A DNA stretch of 64,000 bases from Bacillus sp. REN16 (lineage in GTDB: Bacteria; Bacillota; Bacilli; Bacillales; Bacillaceae_L): assembly GCF_020731355.1 (NCBI RefSeq), contig NZ_JAJFZK010000008.1, forward strand, positions 124,001 to 188,000. Direction: 5' to 3'. Positions within the stretch are counted from its first letter, which is position 1. Each line of letters opens with the position of its first letter. The notes beneath the pieces are model-generated. The model saw only the letters and a list, made by a program, of their open reading frames with translations. It did not search any database and was not told the DNA's origin. Positions 35,602 through 45,105 of the stretch are shown here, in pieces. Position numbers and translations under genes: made by a program.

Positions 35602-36480
35602 TTAAAATTGAACATCATCCTTGGATTTCGTTAATTGTGATGTTAACCATGTCATTACAAGACAGATGACTAATAGTCCAAATCCAATTGCACTACCGTA
35701 ACCAAAGTTGTTTAATTTGAATGCTTCCTTGTACATGTAAGAAGCCATCACTTCGCTTGCCCCGTTTGGTCCTCCGCCAGTCATTACATAGATTAAATCG
35801 AAATATTTTAATGATCCCACAACCGCAAGCATAATTGTCACTTTAAAAATGCCTGAGATCAGTGGCAGCTTAATTTTGTAAGCAATTTGGAATGGGCTCG
35901 CTCCATCGATTTTTGCGGCTTCTATGACTTCATCCGGAACATTTTTTAATGCTGCATAGTAAATTAAAATGTAAAATCCAGCGTATTGCCAAATGATTGG
36001 AATAAAAATCGCATAGAGCGCAATCTTTGGGTCTGCTAACCAAATCGGTGTATTTTCTACGCCAAAGAACTCAAGCAATGTGTTTGCCATACCGTTTGTT
36101 GGGTCAAAAATTTTCATCCAAAGCTGCGCAATGGCAACGGATGATAAAAGCATCGGAATTAAGTAAATTTTACGTAAAAGGTCAGAACCTTTGATTTTGC
36201 TAGCTAAAATAAGTGAAATGCCTAAGTAGAGAAGTAAGCTAGCAGTTGAAAAGATTGCTAATAGAAATGAATGCCATGTACTTGACCAGAATAATTTATC
36301 CTGAATTAAGGTAATGTAGTTGTCTAATCCAATAAATGTCATGGCACCAATTCCGTCCCAATCCATAAGACCGTAGTAACCTGACAACACAATAGGGATA
36401 TAGATAAGGACTAGTATAAGAAGTAAAGCTGGGAGTGTATAAAGGGCGATAACGAATTTGTTCGACATCACATTTTTCAT
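35602..36480 (-). CDS. Carbohydrate ABC transporter permease, MalF type
   Basis: This 292-residue permease has six helices. The EAA loop is EVIEAAKIDGASPFQIAYKI followed by KLPL. It lies 16 bases before the MalG partner and 76 bases after the binding-protein gene, with a stem-loop in that gap. Together the two permeases form the channel of a CUT1 importer. Confidence 0.88.
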   Translation of the reverse strand: MKNVMSNKFVIALYTLPALLLILVLIYIPIVLSGYYGLMDWDGIGAMTFIGLDNYITLIQDKLFWSSTWHSFLLAIFSTASLLLYLGISLILASKIKGSDLLRKIYLIPMLLSSVAIAQLWMKIFDPTNGMANTLLEFFGVENTPIWLADPKIALYAIFIPIIWQYAGFYILIYYAALKNVPDEVIEAAKIDGASPFQIAYKIKLPLISGIFKVTIMLAVVGSLKYFDLIYVMTGGGPNGASEVMASYMYKEAFKLNNFGYGSAIGFGLLVICLVMTWLTSQLTKSKDDVQF

Positions 36481-36509
36481 AATGGTTTTGCCCCTTCCTT
36501 TCTATAAAG

Positions 36510-36546
36510 AAGAGGACATATTTACAAGCAATATGCCCTCTCTTTT
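36510..36546. other. Stem-loop between binding-protein and permease genes
   Basis: AAGAGGACATATT pairs with AATATGCCCTCTT apart from one wobble. In the direction of the operon no T run follows, so it is more likely an RNA-stabilising or attenuating stem than a full terminator. Such stems raise binding-protein mRNA over permease mRNA. Confidence 0.55.
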
Positions 36547-36556
36547 TTAGCTATAA

Positions 36557-37861
36557 TTATTTTTTGGCAGCAAGCGCTTCTTCTTGTGTTTTTGCAAAAT
36601 TTTCTGGAGTTGTTTGACCGCCAAATAATGCTTGAATTTGATTTAAGTGAACATCAGCCACGCCAGCAGACATTTGAACATCCGCATAAAGTGTTAAGTT
36701 AGTTGCATTTCCTAAATCGTTAAGAATGTCAATGTACATTTGGTCAAGGTCGCCATTTGATGTATCAACAACTGTTGCAGGGATAACACCAGCATCAACT
36801 ACTGAACGCTTGCCCCATTCATCAACTAAGTAAGAAACAAATTCCTTCGCTTCATCTTTAACCTTTGATTGTTCAGATACGAATAGACCGACACCAGGGC
36901 CACCTACATAGCTGTCTATGTCACCTTTACCGCCTTCATAGGTAGGGAACTTGAAGTAACCAACTTTGTCTTTAAATTCTTGATCCACATCAGGGCTTGT
37001 TGTATAATTTGGTAATTCCCAAGTAGCCATTAAGTACATAGCCGCTTGTTCGTTCATGAAATATCCTTTTGCTTCATCATTTGATAGACCGTTAAATCCT
37101 TTAACAAATGCGCCCATATCTACAAGGTTTTCGATTTCTTCAGCAGCTTTTACTAATGCTGGGTCTTCAAAGCTTCCTGTTCTATTGATTGCATTGTTTA
37201 ATGTTTCAGGACCACCGATTCTATCTGCAAGGTACATATACCACATAGAACCTGTCCAGCGGTCTTTGTTACCTAAAGTGATTGGAGTAACACCGTTATC
37301 CACAAGTGTTTCCACAACGTTTAAAAACTCATCATAAGTTTTTGGAGCTTCTAGATTATATTTTTCAAAGATTTCTTTATTGTAATAAACTGGCGTAATG
37401 TTTAATTCTAAAGGTAGAGCGTACGTCTTTTCTTCTACTGAGAAAGCATCCAGTGTACCAGCTACGAATTCGTCTTTTTTCACGATATCATCAAGTGGTG
37501 CGAACATATTTCCATCAACGAAAGGCTTCATATATCCAGCCGCCCACGTGATCCCAACGTCCGGCAGTTCATTTGAAGCTGATAGTACTTTAATCTTCTC
37601 TTTGTATTGCTCGTTACCTAGGATTTCAGTTTGGATTTCAACATCAGGGTGCTCTTCTTCATATGCCTTGATAATGTCATCGACAATCGTGAATTGAGCA
37701 TTAGAACTTCCCTCAGGCCATAGATGCATCATTTTCACAACTGTTTTTTCACTATTTGATCCGGCATCTTTAGCCGTATCATCAGATGAGGAACATCCTC
37801 CTAAAATTAATCCGCCAACTAATGCCATAGAAATTACGGCAGCAAACGCTTTCTTTTTCAT
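36557..37861 (-). CDS. Sugar-binding lipoprotein of ABC importer
   Basis: This 434-residue extracellular binding protein has signal MKKKAFAAVISMALVGGLIL and lipobox LGGC, so it is lipid-anchored near residue 23. The mature protein begins KMMHLWPEGSSNAQF and contains LPLELNITPVYYNKEIFEKY, both family 1 binding-protein patterns. It is the first gene of the importer unit and lies just downstream of the YesMN-type regulators on the same strand, which probably control it. GGGGG precedes the ATG. Confidence 0.9.
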   Translation of the reverse strand: MKKKAFAAVISMALVGGLILGGCSSSDDTAKDAGSNSEKTVVKMMHLWPEGSSNAQFTIVDDIIKAYEEEHPDVEIQTEILGNEQYKEKIKVLSASNELPDVGITWAAGYMKPFVDGNMFAPLDDIVKKDEFVAGTLDAFSVEEKTYALPLELNITPVYYNKEIFEKYNLEAPKTYDEFLNVVETLVDNGVTPITLGNKDRWTGSMWYMYLADRIGGPETLNNAINRTGSFEDPALVKAAEEIENLVDMGAFVKGFNGLSNDEAKGYFMNEQAAMYLMATWELPNYTTSPDVDQEFKDKVGYFKFPTYEGGKGDIDSYVGGPGVGLFVSEQSKVKDEAKEFVSYLVDEWGKRSVVDAGVIPATVVDTSNGDLDQMYIDILNDLGNATNLTLYADVQMSAGVADVHLNQIQALFGGQTTPENFAKTQEEALAAKK

Positions 37862-37968
37862 TAATCAAAACCCCCTTAATTTGTTTTCCTCTTTGCCTTA
37901 CAAGTAAAGTCTAACACCGCAAGAATTATCAAAAAAGGGAACGATGATTGGGAAAAATACTACTATTT

Positions 37969-38754
37969 TCAGAAAGCCCTTTCATTGTTTGCTTTTCGGT
38001 ATGCGGTTGGTGTCATATCCTCGTATTCTTTGAAGATTTTAATAAAATATTTAGTCGTTTTATAACCGACTTCTTCTGCAATTTCATTGATAGTAAGTTT
38101 AGTAGAGAGGAGTAATTCTTTTGAACGCTGAATTCGGCGTCTGGTGACGTATTCGCTAAAATTTAGCTTAACTTCTTCTTTAAATAACACACTAAAATAA
38201 CTAGGGTTTAAATGGACATGGGATGCAACATCTTTTTGGGTAATTTCATCATTAATACGATGTTCGATATAGGTCATCGCCTCCCGAATGGTTGCTGAGG
38301 TCGAGTCAATTTTCGACGTTGCGTCGATGATTTTTTCATCCACTACTTTTTCAATCATTCCTACTCTAAATTGTTTTTCCAAAACCTGAACTGCTTCTTC
38401 AACTGCTTCAATTAATTTCTTTTTGCCAATTGGTTTTAAAAGATAGTTCACAACGCCTAGTCGAAGTGCTTCTTGAGCGTATTCAAATTCGGAGTATGCG
38501 GAAATGACGATCACAACAGGGGACATCCCTTTTTCTTTAATATTTTTTAAGAGTTGAAGTCCAGTCATCTCGGGCATTCGTATATCCGATAGTAAAATAT
38601 GAATCTTCTGTCCTTCCGCGATTTGAAGGACTTCCTCACCGCTTTCGGCGGTGAGGATAGTGAATTCTCCATTATTCCAGCTTTCCAACGTTCTTTGCAA
38701 GCCTTGCCTTGTTCTTGGTTCATCATCAACAATCACGATATTTTTGGTAAACAT
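37969..38754 (-). CDS. YesN-like response regulator, AraC-type output
   Basis: This 261-residue protein has an N-terminal receiver with VDDEPRTRQG, phosphoacceptor Asp in ILLSDIRMPEMTG and Lys in NYLLKPIGKKKL. A C-terminal AraC helix-turn-helix pair includes ITQKDVASHVHLNPSYFSVL and NEIAEEVGYKTTKYFIKIFK. The start at 38754 follows the kinase stop by one base. It probably activates the adjacent sugar importer when the partner kinase senses an oligosaccharide. Confidence 0.92.
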   Translation of the reverse strand: MFTKNIVIVDDEPRTRQGLQRTLESWNNGEFTILTAESGEEVLQIAEGQKIHILLSDIRMPEMTGLQLLKNIKEKGMSPVVIVISAYSEFEYAQEALRLGVVNYLLKPIGKKKLIEAVEEAVQVLEKQFRVGMIEKVVDEKIIDATSKIDSTSATIREAMTYIEHRINDEITQKDVASHVHLNPSYFSVLFKEEVKLNFSEYVTRRRIQRSKELLLSTKLTINEIAEEVGYKTTKYFIKIFKEYEDMTPTAYRKANNERAF

Positions 38755-38755
38755 G

Positions 38756-40480
38756 TTAATCTCCCCCATTAACTGGAATTTCAAATGAAATCCGTGTCCC
38801 TTTGTTTGGCTCACTTTCAATTAAAAGTTCTGAATGCAAAGTCTCGTTGTAATAGAGTTTTAAGCGTTTGTTTACATTGGAGATGGCAATGCCTTTTCCT
38901 CTAGTTGATGCGACCCCGCTTATTTTCATCGAATTGGCAATCTGGTTGATCCGATCTCGATCCATCCCCGGACCATCATCTTGGACAGATATCCGAAGTC
39001 TATCTGTTTTAATTTCCTCCACAGTAACGGTGACAAGACTATCTCCAACCTTATTACCGGTCCCATGCAGAATTGCATTTTCAACAAGTGGCTGAATAAT
39101 GAGTTTTGGAATTCGTACATGTTCGAAATCTTTAGGAAGAAAAACCTCCCAATGTAGTCGGTCCCCAAACCGCATTTTCATAATTTCCATGTAGTCTCCG
39201 ATATGTTTGATTTCATCCTTTATATAGACCCAATCATCGTCTGTTTCTTTCGTGATGGTGTAACGAAATAGATCAGACATGGCAATGACAACTTCTGAAA
39301 GCTCATCTTCATTTTTTTCTTCAAGTGACCAATGAAGTGCATCTAAGGTGTTGAAGAGAAAATGTGGATTAATTTGTGCCTGAAGTGCTTTTAATTCGCT
39401 TCGGCTTCTTAGAATCTCTTTTTGATAAACCATTCGGATTAAATGGTTTGTTTCCTTCACCAATTGGTTATACGTACTATTAAGTTCATTTATTTCATTG
39501 ACTGAAGAAACATCCGGGTTTAAGGTTAGGGTGCCTTGGCCGGCATGCTGCATTGTCTTAGTTAGGTGGACAATAGGCCTTGTAATAACCGTTGATAGGA
39601 ATAATGAAAAAATCATAAAAATAATCGCACCAGCTACACCAGATAAAATAATGCTTGTCCGAATTCCAGCAAGGCCCTTTGTTAGTTCACTCACAGGGGT
39701 TAGAATAAGGACAGTCCAACCTGTGAGATTGGAAGTTTCCTTTGTGACGATGTACTCACCTTCATCGAGATGAATTATACTTTCAGGATTTGAAATAATT
39801 TCGGAGATATCTCCATTGTAATTTTGAACAATTGGTTTTTCATTTTCATCCAAAAGAATGGAGTATTGATTCTCCGATTTGGCAAACTGAAAATGATCAC
39901 GGTTAATGCTTATTAACAGGTAACCCCCATTTTCATATTTTCGTTCGATTAAACTAACCCCTCGGATAGCAAGGAAATTATTTTTGTCCAGTGGGTCATC
40001 TCCGATCCAGACTAATCCACCTTTTGTTTGCTTTGCTTTTTCAATCCACTTTTTATCGATCCGATTCTTTAATAAGCCTTCATCGAGTGGAATGACGCGC
40101 TGTTGCCCACTAGAAAAAATCTGAAATGAAAAGATCCCATCGGTGTTTCCCATAATTCGGTTCACGTGCCCCATTAATTTTTGGCGTTCCTGAAAGGAGA
40201 TTTCTTCTCCGTCAACAGGTTTCGTTAAAATATCTTGAACACCTTCGTCCGTAATGACCAGTTTTGAGGACATATTAATTTGTTCATATAGGGATTCAAT
40301 TCTACCATTTGCTTCAATCGCGACCTGGTGGATTTGCTTCTCTGCATTACTTTTCAAGAGAAAAGAAACATGTCTTAATGTTAAAAGCCCCACAATCAAC
40401 AGAACGATAATCATTACGAATAAGAAGATAAATAGTATTTGATTACGCATTGTGTTCCATTTTTTCAATTGCTTGAGCAT
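38756..40480 (-). CDS. YesM-like sensor histidine kinase
   Basis: This 574-residue kinase has helices at about 14-36 and 270-295 flanking an extracellular sensor of about 230 residues. A HAMP domain follows. The His_kinase segment is ALQAQINPHFLFNTLDALHW (phosphoacceptor His in NPHFLFN), and the HATPase domain has PKLIIQPLVENAILHG and DDGPGM. This architecture is that of the YesM/LytS-type sensors paired with AraC regulators for plant polysaccharide uptake. It is the first gene of the unit. Confidence 0.92.
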   Translation of the reverse strand: MLKQLKKWNTMRNQILFIFLFVMIIVLLIVGLLTLRHVSFLLKSNAEKQIHQVAIEANGRIESLYEQINMSSKLVITDEGVQDILTKPVDGEEISFQERQKLMGHVNRIMGNTDGIFSFQIFSSGQQRVIPLDEGLLKNRIDKKWIEKAKQTKGGLVWIGDDPLDKNNFLAIRGVSLIERKYENGGYLLISINRDHFQFAKSENQYSILLDENEKPIVQNYNGDISEIISNPESIIHLDEGEYIVTKETSNLTGWTVLILTPVSELTKGLAGIRTSIILSGVAGAIIFMIFSLFLSTVITRPIVHLTKTMQHAGQGTLTLNPDVSSVNEINELNSTYNQLVKETNHLIRMVYQKEILRSRSELKALQAQINPHFLFNTLDALHWSLEEKNEDELSEVVIAMSDLFRYTITKETDDDWVYIKDEIKHIGDYMEIMKMRFGDRLHWEVFLPKDFEHVRIPKLIIQPLVENAILHGTGNKVGDSLVTVTVEEIKTDRLRISVQDDGPGMDRDRINQIANSMKISGVASTRGKGIAISNVNKRLKLYYNETLHSELLIESEPNKGTRISFEIPVNGGD

Positions 40481-40743
40481 GGTGAGGTCGCCTTTCGTTG
40501 TTTATTTCAATTATAACTTGTACTATGTAACCGTTGCCTTTTTGCGGCTACTTACCATTTAATTGTATTAGTGATCTAGACCTAGTGCTATTTTATCATT
40601 TGTTGAAAAGTTTGAAAATGATTGTATATTCGTTAGACAAAGTAAATGACTATAATTCAATGAAAAATAAAAAATAAGTGCGAAATTTTTTGAAAGTGTT
40701 ATAATTGAATAATTATTTTGAATTCTATCCTTCGAGGTGCACC

Positions 40744-41361
40744 ATGACAACACGCATTGGTATTTATTTAGGTGGATTGGCCCTTACCGCACTTGGCATT
40801 GCCCTTATTATTAAATCATTCATCGGGGCAGGTCCATGGGATACGGTGGCGGTCGGGCTTACCAATCATTTAGGGCTGACGATTGGAACGTGGTCAATTT
40901 TAACTCAAATCACTTTTACAATGATTACTTGGATTCTCGAAAAAACAAGATTACGAATTGAATCAGTCATTCCAATTTTCATTCGAAGTGTTTTTGTCGA
41001 TTTTTGGTTTTATATTGTCTTAGGGATTGTTGATTTTACATCGGCTTTGGAATTACAGATTGTTAGTTTCGTTGGAGGGCTTGTTTTCGCGGGCATCGGA
41101 ATCGGCATTTATATGGAGGCGAACTTGCCAAAGACGCCAATTGACGGAATGATGGTGGCAATCAGCAATCGGTTCAGCTTGAGCTTTCAAATTGTGAGAA
41201 TGGGCATTGAAGTGACAGGTGCCGTCCTAGGGTTTATAGTAGGGGGGCCAGTGGGGATTGGCACGTTAGTAATCGCATTGCTATTAGGTAAAATCATTCA
41301 GGTCGTAAATAATAGAATGAAGAGAATCATGAACGAGTCGAACACAACTGTTTCTATTTAA
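40744..41361 (+). CDS. YczE/YitT-type membrane protein
   Basis: This 205-residue protein has five to six helices. The first is YLGGLALTALGIALIIKSFI followed by GAGPWDTVAVGL, the signature of the YczE/YyaS group. PKTPIDGMMVAISNRF is a second conserved loop. Function is not established; YczE of Bacillus subtilis affects antibiotic production. The ATG at 40744 has GAGGTG ahead; an upstream in-frame TTG (40705) lacks one. Confidence 0.82.
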   Translation: MTTRIGIYLGGLALTALGIALIIKSFIGAGPWDTVAVGLTNHLGLTIGTWSILTQITFTMITWILEKTRLRIESVIPIFIRSVFVDFWFYIVLGIVDFTSALELQIVSFVGGLVFAGIGIGIYMEANLPKTPIDGMMVAISNRFSLSFQIVRMGIEVTGAVLGFIVGGPVGIGTLVIALLLGKIIQVVNNRMKRIMNESNTTVSI

Positions 41362-41421
41362 AAGTTACAAACAAGCTACAATTTGATAAAATAAACGAGA
41401 ATCTAAATATGGGGTAATGTT

Positions 41422-42345
41422 ATGAATCCGTTAACAAACTATATCGAATTTAATCGAGAAAAATGGGCAGCACTACGCAACAAGACTCCTTTATTGCTAT
41501 CAGCGGAAGAGCTTGAGAGTATTAGAGGAATAAACGATGAAATTTCACTTCAAGAAGTAGAAGAAATTTATTTGCCACTGACTCGTTTAATCAATTTAAA
41601 AGTGGAAGCTTCACAACAGCTAGAAGGGGTAACTAATTCATTCTTGGATTATAAAGCTAAAAAAGTTCCTTATATTATTGGGATAGCGGGAAGTGTTGCA
41701 GTAGGCAAGAGCACTGCTGCAAGAGTACTTCAAACCCTATTATCACGCTGGGATAATCATAAAAAAGTGGGATTAGTAACAACTGACGGTTTTTTATATC
41801 CGAATGCAACGTTAGCAAGAAAGGGACTAATGAGTCGAAAAGGGTTTCCCGAAAGCTATGATACACAAAAATTAATTCAATTTATGATGAAAGTGAAATC
41901 CGGCAAATCGAAAGTGGAAGCGCCGCTTTACTCCCATTTAACCTATGATGTGCTGAACGATAAAGTCGAGGTTATTGATCAACCAGATATTTTAATTGTG
42001 GAAGGGATAAATGTCCTGCAAGTCAGTAAAGCACATTCTGTGTTTGTTAGCGATTTCTTTGACTTCTCGATTTATATTGATGCAGATGTACGGAATATCA
42101 AAAAATGGTATATTGAACGATTTTTGACGCTGCAAAAAACAGCTTTTCAAAATCCAATGTCATACTTTCATCGCTACACGAGTTTGTCAGAAGAAGAGGC
42201 TATTCAAAAAGCAACCGATATCTGGGAAGAAATCAACGCAAAAAATTTACGGGAAAACATCCTGCCAACACGCCGGCGTGCGAAAGTCGTATTAAAAAAG
42301 GGCCAAGATCACTTAATGGAGAAAGTCTTTCTGAAGAAATTTTAA
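41422..42345 (+). CDS. coaA: Type I pantothenate kinase
   Basis: This enzyme phosphorylates pantothenate, the first step of coenzyme A synthesis. The 307-residue length matches bacterial CoaA. Walker A is [12 protein letters not shown] at 87-98, followed by [19 protein letters not shown] and [10 protein letters not shown], and late [12 protein letters not shown] with [15 protein letters not shown] lies before the ATG. It is monocistronic with a strong terminator. Many bacilli carry only type III kinase, so this gene adds or replaces that activity. Confidence 0.95.
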   Translation: MNPLTNYIEFNREKWAALRNKTPLLLSAEELESIRGINDEISLQEVEEIYLPLTRLINLKVEASQQLEGVTNSFLDYKAKKVPYIIGIAGSVAVGKSTAARVLQTLLSRWDNHKKVGLVTTDGFLYPNATLARKGLMSRKGFPESYDTQKLIQFMMKVKSGKSKVEAPLYSHLTYDVLNDKVEVIDQPDILIVEGINVLQVSKAHSVFVSDFFDFSIYIDADVRNIKKWYIERFLTLQKTAFQNPMSYFHRYTSLSEEEAIQKATDIWEEINAKNLRENILPTRRRAKVVLKKGQDHLMEKVFLKKF

Positions 42346-42357
42346 TATGTACCATAC

Positions 42358-42386
42358 CGCCGCAATTTAGATAAGCGGCGTTTTTT
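42358..42386 (+). terminator. Terminator after coaA
   Basis: CGCCGC (42358-42363) pairs with GCGGCG (42375-42380), followed by six T. The 20-bp repeat array begins five bases further on. Confidence 0.85.
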
Positions 42387-42390
42387 ATTA

Positions 42391-42490
42391 ATGGCTGATA
42401 ATTTGGAGATACAGCTGATACTTAAAATATATGGCTAATAAATTTTAAATACGGCTAATAAAAACTATTTATAGCTGATAACAAAAATCT
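42391..42490. repeat. Phased 20-bp repeat array I (five units)
   Basis: The decamer A(T/C)(A/G)GCT(A/G)ATA starts at 42391, 42411, 42431, 42451 and 42471, an exact period of 20. The second ten bases of each unit are AT-rich and not conserved. The array lies just behind the coaA terminator and about 90 bases before the GH3 gene. No protein frame explains it. Confidence 0.85.
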
Positions 42491-42582
42491 AACACAATTT
42501 TCATAGCTCTTTGTCCCTTTGTAACGTTTTGGGGAAAAATAGAGTCTAATGTTATACAGAAAAAAGATCGAGGAGGTAGCCA

Positions 42583-44289
42583 ATGAAACAAAAGGGATTA
42601 CTGATAGGTATAATTGGTATAATTTCCGTTGTCTTGGTGATTAGTTTTCTATATTTTAATAATAATCGAAGTGAGAAAAATGACCAGGCTGCACCTAGTT
42701 ACGAGTCACTTCAGCCAGATGCAGATGAAGAAATAGTGGATGATCAAGAGGAACCACCTAAAGAAGAAACAGATATCCTTACGCTGGTGAAGGAAGTTTA
42801 TTCACTAGCGGAAAAAGGGAAAGTTCCCCAAACATCTTTTATAGCTGGACAGACAAAGTTAGAGGAAATCCAGGAACTTTGGGGAGAGCCACAAACAATT
42901 GACAATACTTCGATCGGAGATTTCATGGTGTATCCGGACCATGATGTGACAATTGGGATCAAGGATCAACTCGCTTTTGATATTCGATCCAATGCTTCAA
43001 GCTTAACCGGCATACACTTAGATGATATAAAAAATACACTGGGTGAACCGGATGAGGTTAGATATTATCAGGATAAAAATGTAAACCAAACTATCTTAAT
43101 ATATCAAGTCAATTCAACTTTTCAGTTGAAATGGATTTTACCGAAACCGACAGAGCAAGAGCCTAATCCGACAGTTCATCATATTAATGTCGTGACGGGA
43201 ATTCAAAAATCAGTTGACGAGGATGAATCCTTAAGTTTAGATAAAAAAATTGGTCAAATGATTTTTGCCGGTATTTCCGGAACAAAGATGAATTCGAATA
43301 TGAACAATTTAATTACGAAATATCATGTCGGTGGTATCATTTTTAATGGTGATAATTTAGTTAGTCCGAAACAAACAGTGACCTATTTGAATAAAATCAA
43401 GCAAGCCAATCAAGGTAATATCCCATTGTTTTTTGGAGTTGACCAGGAGGGTGGCCGAATTTCGAAGCTGCCAGGAGGACTTATTGATTTTCCAACCAAT
43501 TTAGAAATTGGAAGTAGAAATGATCCATCGCTTTCTTTTGAAATTGGCACAGTCCTTGGAAAAGAGCTGCATGCATTTGGTTTTAATGTGAATTTTGCAC
43601 CAGTACTTGACGTAAATAGTAATCCGGATAACCCGGTCATTGGGAACCGTTCTTTTAGCAGCAATCCAGAGATTGTGAGTAGGCTTGGAATTCAAACAAT
43701 GAAAGGACTGCAATCACAATCAATCGTGTCTGCGGTAAAACATTTTCCAGGACATGGGGATACGCAAGTGGATTCTCATCTTGAGCTGCCAAAGGTAAAT
43801 AAAACGCGTGCGGAGCTTGAAAATCTCGAACTCATTCCGTTTCGACAGGCGGTCAAAGAAGGTGTAGATATGGTGATGATTGGCCATATTTTAGTTCCGG
43901 CCCTTGATAAAACCTTTCCGTCATCGATGTCAAAACCAATTATTACGGATATTCTTCGCAAGCAACTGGGTTTTAATGGTGTGGTTATTACCGATGACTT
44001 TTTCATGAAAGCAATCACCAATGATTATGAGATTGGTGAGGCGGCAATTCAATCGATAAAAGCAGGCAGTGACATTGTCATGGTGGCACATGATTATAAC
44101 AAAGTGATTGAAGTCCATACTGCAATTAAAAATGCAGTCACAAACGGAGAGATTTCCGAGAAAAGAATCGACGAAAGTATAGAAAGAATCCTTCAATTAA
44201 AAGAAAAATATAAATTGAACGATTCTCCGGTACAGCCGGTAAATGTTGATGTTTTGAATCAAGAAATTGAACAAGTGCTTTCAAGATAG
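42583..44289 (+). CDS. DUF4309 plus GH3 beta-N-acetylhexosaminidase fusion
   Basis: This 568-residue secreted or membrane-anchored enzyme has an N-terminal helix (5-26) and a Glu/Pro-rich linker (30-65). A DUF4309 (YjgB-like) domain at about 68-205 includes GIHLDDIKNTLGEPDEVRYY and TFQLKWILPKPTEQEPNP. A NagZ-type GH3 domain runs from about 220 to 545. The GH3 motifs are present: FFGVDQEGGRISKL, SAVKHFPGHGDTQVDSH (acid/base His-Asp) and VVITDDFFMKA (nucleophile Asp). It should release terminal GlcNAc from muropeptides. The DUF4309 fusion is uncommon in my knowledge. GGAGG precedes the ATG. Confidence 0.9.
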   Translation: MKQKGLLIGIIGIISVVLVISFLYFNNNRSEKNDQAAPSYESLQPDADEEIVDDQEEPPKEETDILTLVKEVYSLAEKGKVPQTSFIAGQTKLEEIQELWGEPQTIDNTSIGDFMVYPDHDVTIGIKDQLAFDIRSNASSLTGIHLDDIKNTLGEPDEVRYYQDKNVNQTILIYQVNSTFQLKWILPKPTEQEPNPTVHHINVVTGIQKSVDEDESLSLDKKIGQMIFAGISGTKMNSNMNNLITKYHVGGIIFNGDNLVSPKQTVTYLNKIKQANQGNIPLFFGVDQEGGRISKLPGGLIDFPTNLEIGSRNDPSLSFEIGTVLGKELHAFGFNVNFAPVLDVNSNPDNPVIGNRSFSSNPEIVSRLGIQTMKGLQSQSIVSAVKHFPGHGDTQVDSHLELPKVNKTRAELENLELIPFRQAVKEGVDMVMIGHILVPALDKTFPSSMSKPIITDILRKQLGFNGVVITDDFFMKAITNDYEIGEAAIQSIKAGSDIVMVAHDYNKVIEVHTAIKNAVTNGEISEKRIDESIERILQLKEKYKLNDSPVQPVNVDVLNQEIEQVLSR

Positions 44290-44314
44290 TGTGGCAGGGT
44301 TAGTTCTAGTCGAG

Positions 44315-44338
44315 AATAGAGCTAACTCTATTTTTTTG
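44315..44338 (+). terminator. Terminator after GH3 gene
   Basis: AATAGAG (44315-44321) pairs with CTCTATT (44326-44332) and a T run follows. Confidence 0.7.
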
Positions 44339-44483
44339 ACCGAAAATGTAATGGAGAAAGCACTGCACTTGATTGAGTGCAGTTTTTATTGTACATAAAA
44401 CAACCAATTGGAAACTTTTTGAAACCAATTGTTGTGTGATTCGTAGTAGTAAGAAAGGAATAAACGAGGAGGGGAAGATACAA

Positions 44484-45059
44484 ATGGAGCCAGATGAGAT
44501 TCGTAAAATGCGTGTGAACCAGATTCTATTGACCAATGGGGCAATGTTTACAGTTCTTATCCTATATTTTATTGTAATAAATGTATTTAAGATTAGGTTT
44601 CCATACTTTTTCTTTATATTAGCGGTTTTCCTATTTTTTCAAGCAATTTACAGTTATGTTAAAAGAGATTCTACAAAATCATTCATTCCTATTCTTGAAA
44701 AAGTAGCAATCTATGAAAAACAAAAAATGGGTGACGAATGGTCAAAAACCCGAAAAGCAAGCAGCGGTTCGAGTATTGTACTATGTGCTGTCATGTTTCT
44801 TCAATTTTATCTGAGTCTTGGTTATGGTGATACCAATATCCAAATCGAGCCTATCATCATGCTTATCATGACCTTGATGATTATTGTTGTAACTAACATT
44901 GGAATGCTTGTTCATATTAGAAAAGTCGACCGTTCAACCTCAGTATCGGATATGAAGGGCTATACATGGAAATCAAACCTAATAGGAGCTGTTGGTGGAC
45001 TCATATTCGGTTTGGCGATATTTATGCTGACCATTTATTTTGTAATTTCGAATGTTTAA
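44484..45059 (+). CDS. Hypothetical four-helix membrane protein
   Basis: This 191-residue protein has helices at about 14-34, 40-56, 90-110 and 115-140, plus a last one near 165-188. I recognise no family. The start at 44484 is chosen because GAGGAGGGG lies nine bases before; an upstream frame from 44373 lacks a site. It ends directly before a GGGAC element and the YcdB/YcdC-like gene, with which it may be co-transcribed. Confidence 0.7.
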   Translation: MEPDEIRKMRVNQILLTNGAMFTVLILYFIVINVFKIRFPYFFFILAVFLFFQAIYSYVKRDSTKSFIPILEKVAIYEKQKMGDEWSKTRKASSGSSIVLCAVMFLQFYLSLGYGDTNIQIEPIIMLIMTLMIIVVTNIGMLVHIRKVDRSTSVSDMKGYTWKSNLIGAVGGLIFGLAIFMLTIYFVISNV

Positions 45060-45060
45060 T

Positions 45061-45097
45061 GGGACATAGGGACAGGTACACTGTACCAGAAACGGGG
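45061..45097. repeat. Dispersed GGGACAG-type element, copy 6
   Basis: GGGACATAGGGACAG is followed by GTACACTGTACCAG and AACGGGG. It starts one base after the preceding stop codon, and its 3' GGGG serves as the ribosome site of the next gene. Confidence 0.6.
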
Positions 45098-45105
45098 TAT
45101 AAGAA

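Noticed and set aside
36571-36590. cre-like word GCAAGCGCTTCTT near the end of the sugar-binding protein gene
   Set aside because: It is explained by the coding sequence for the C-terminal Glu-Glu-Ala-Leu-Ala-Ala and is not at a promoter.
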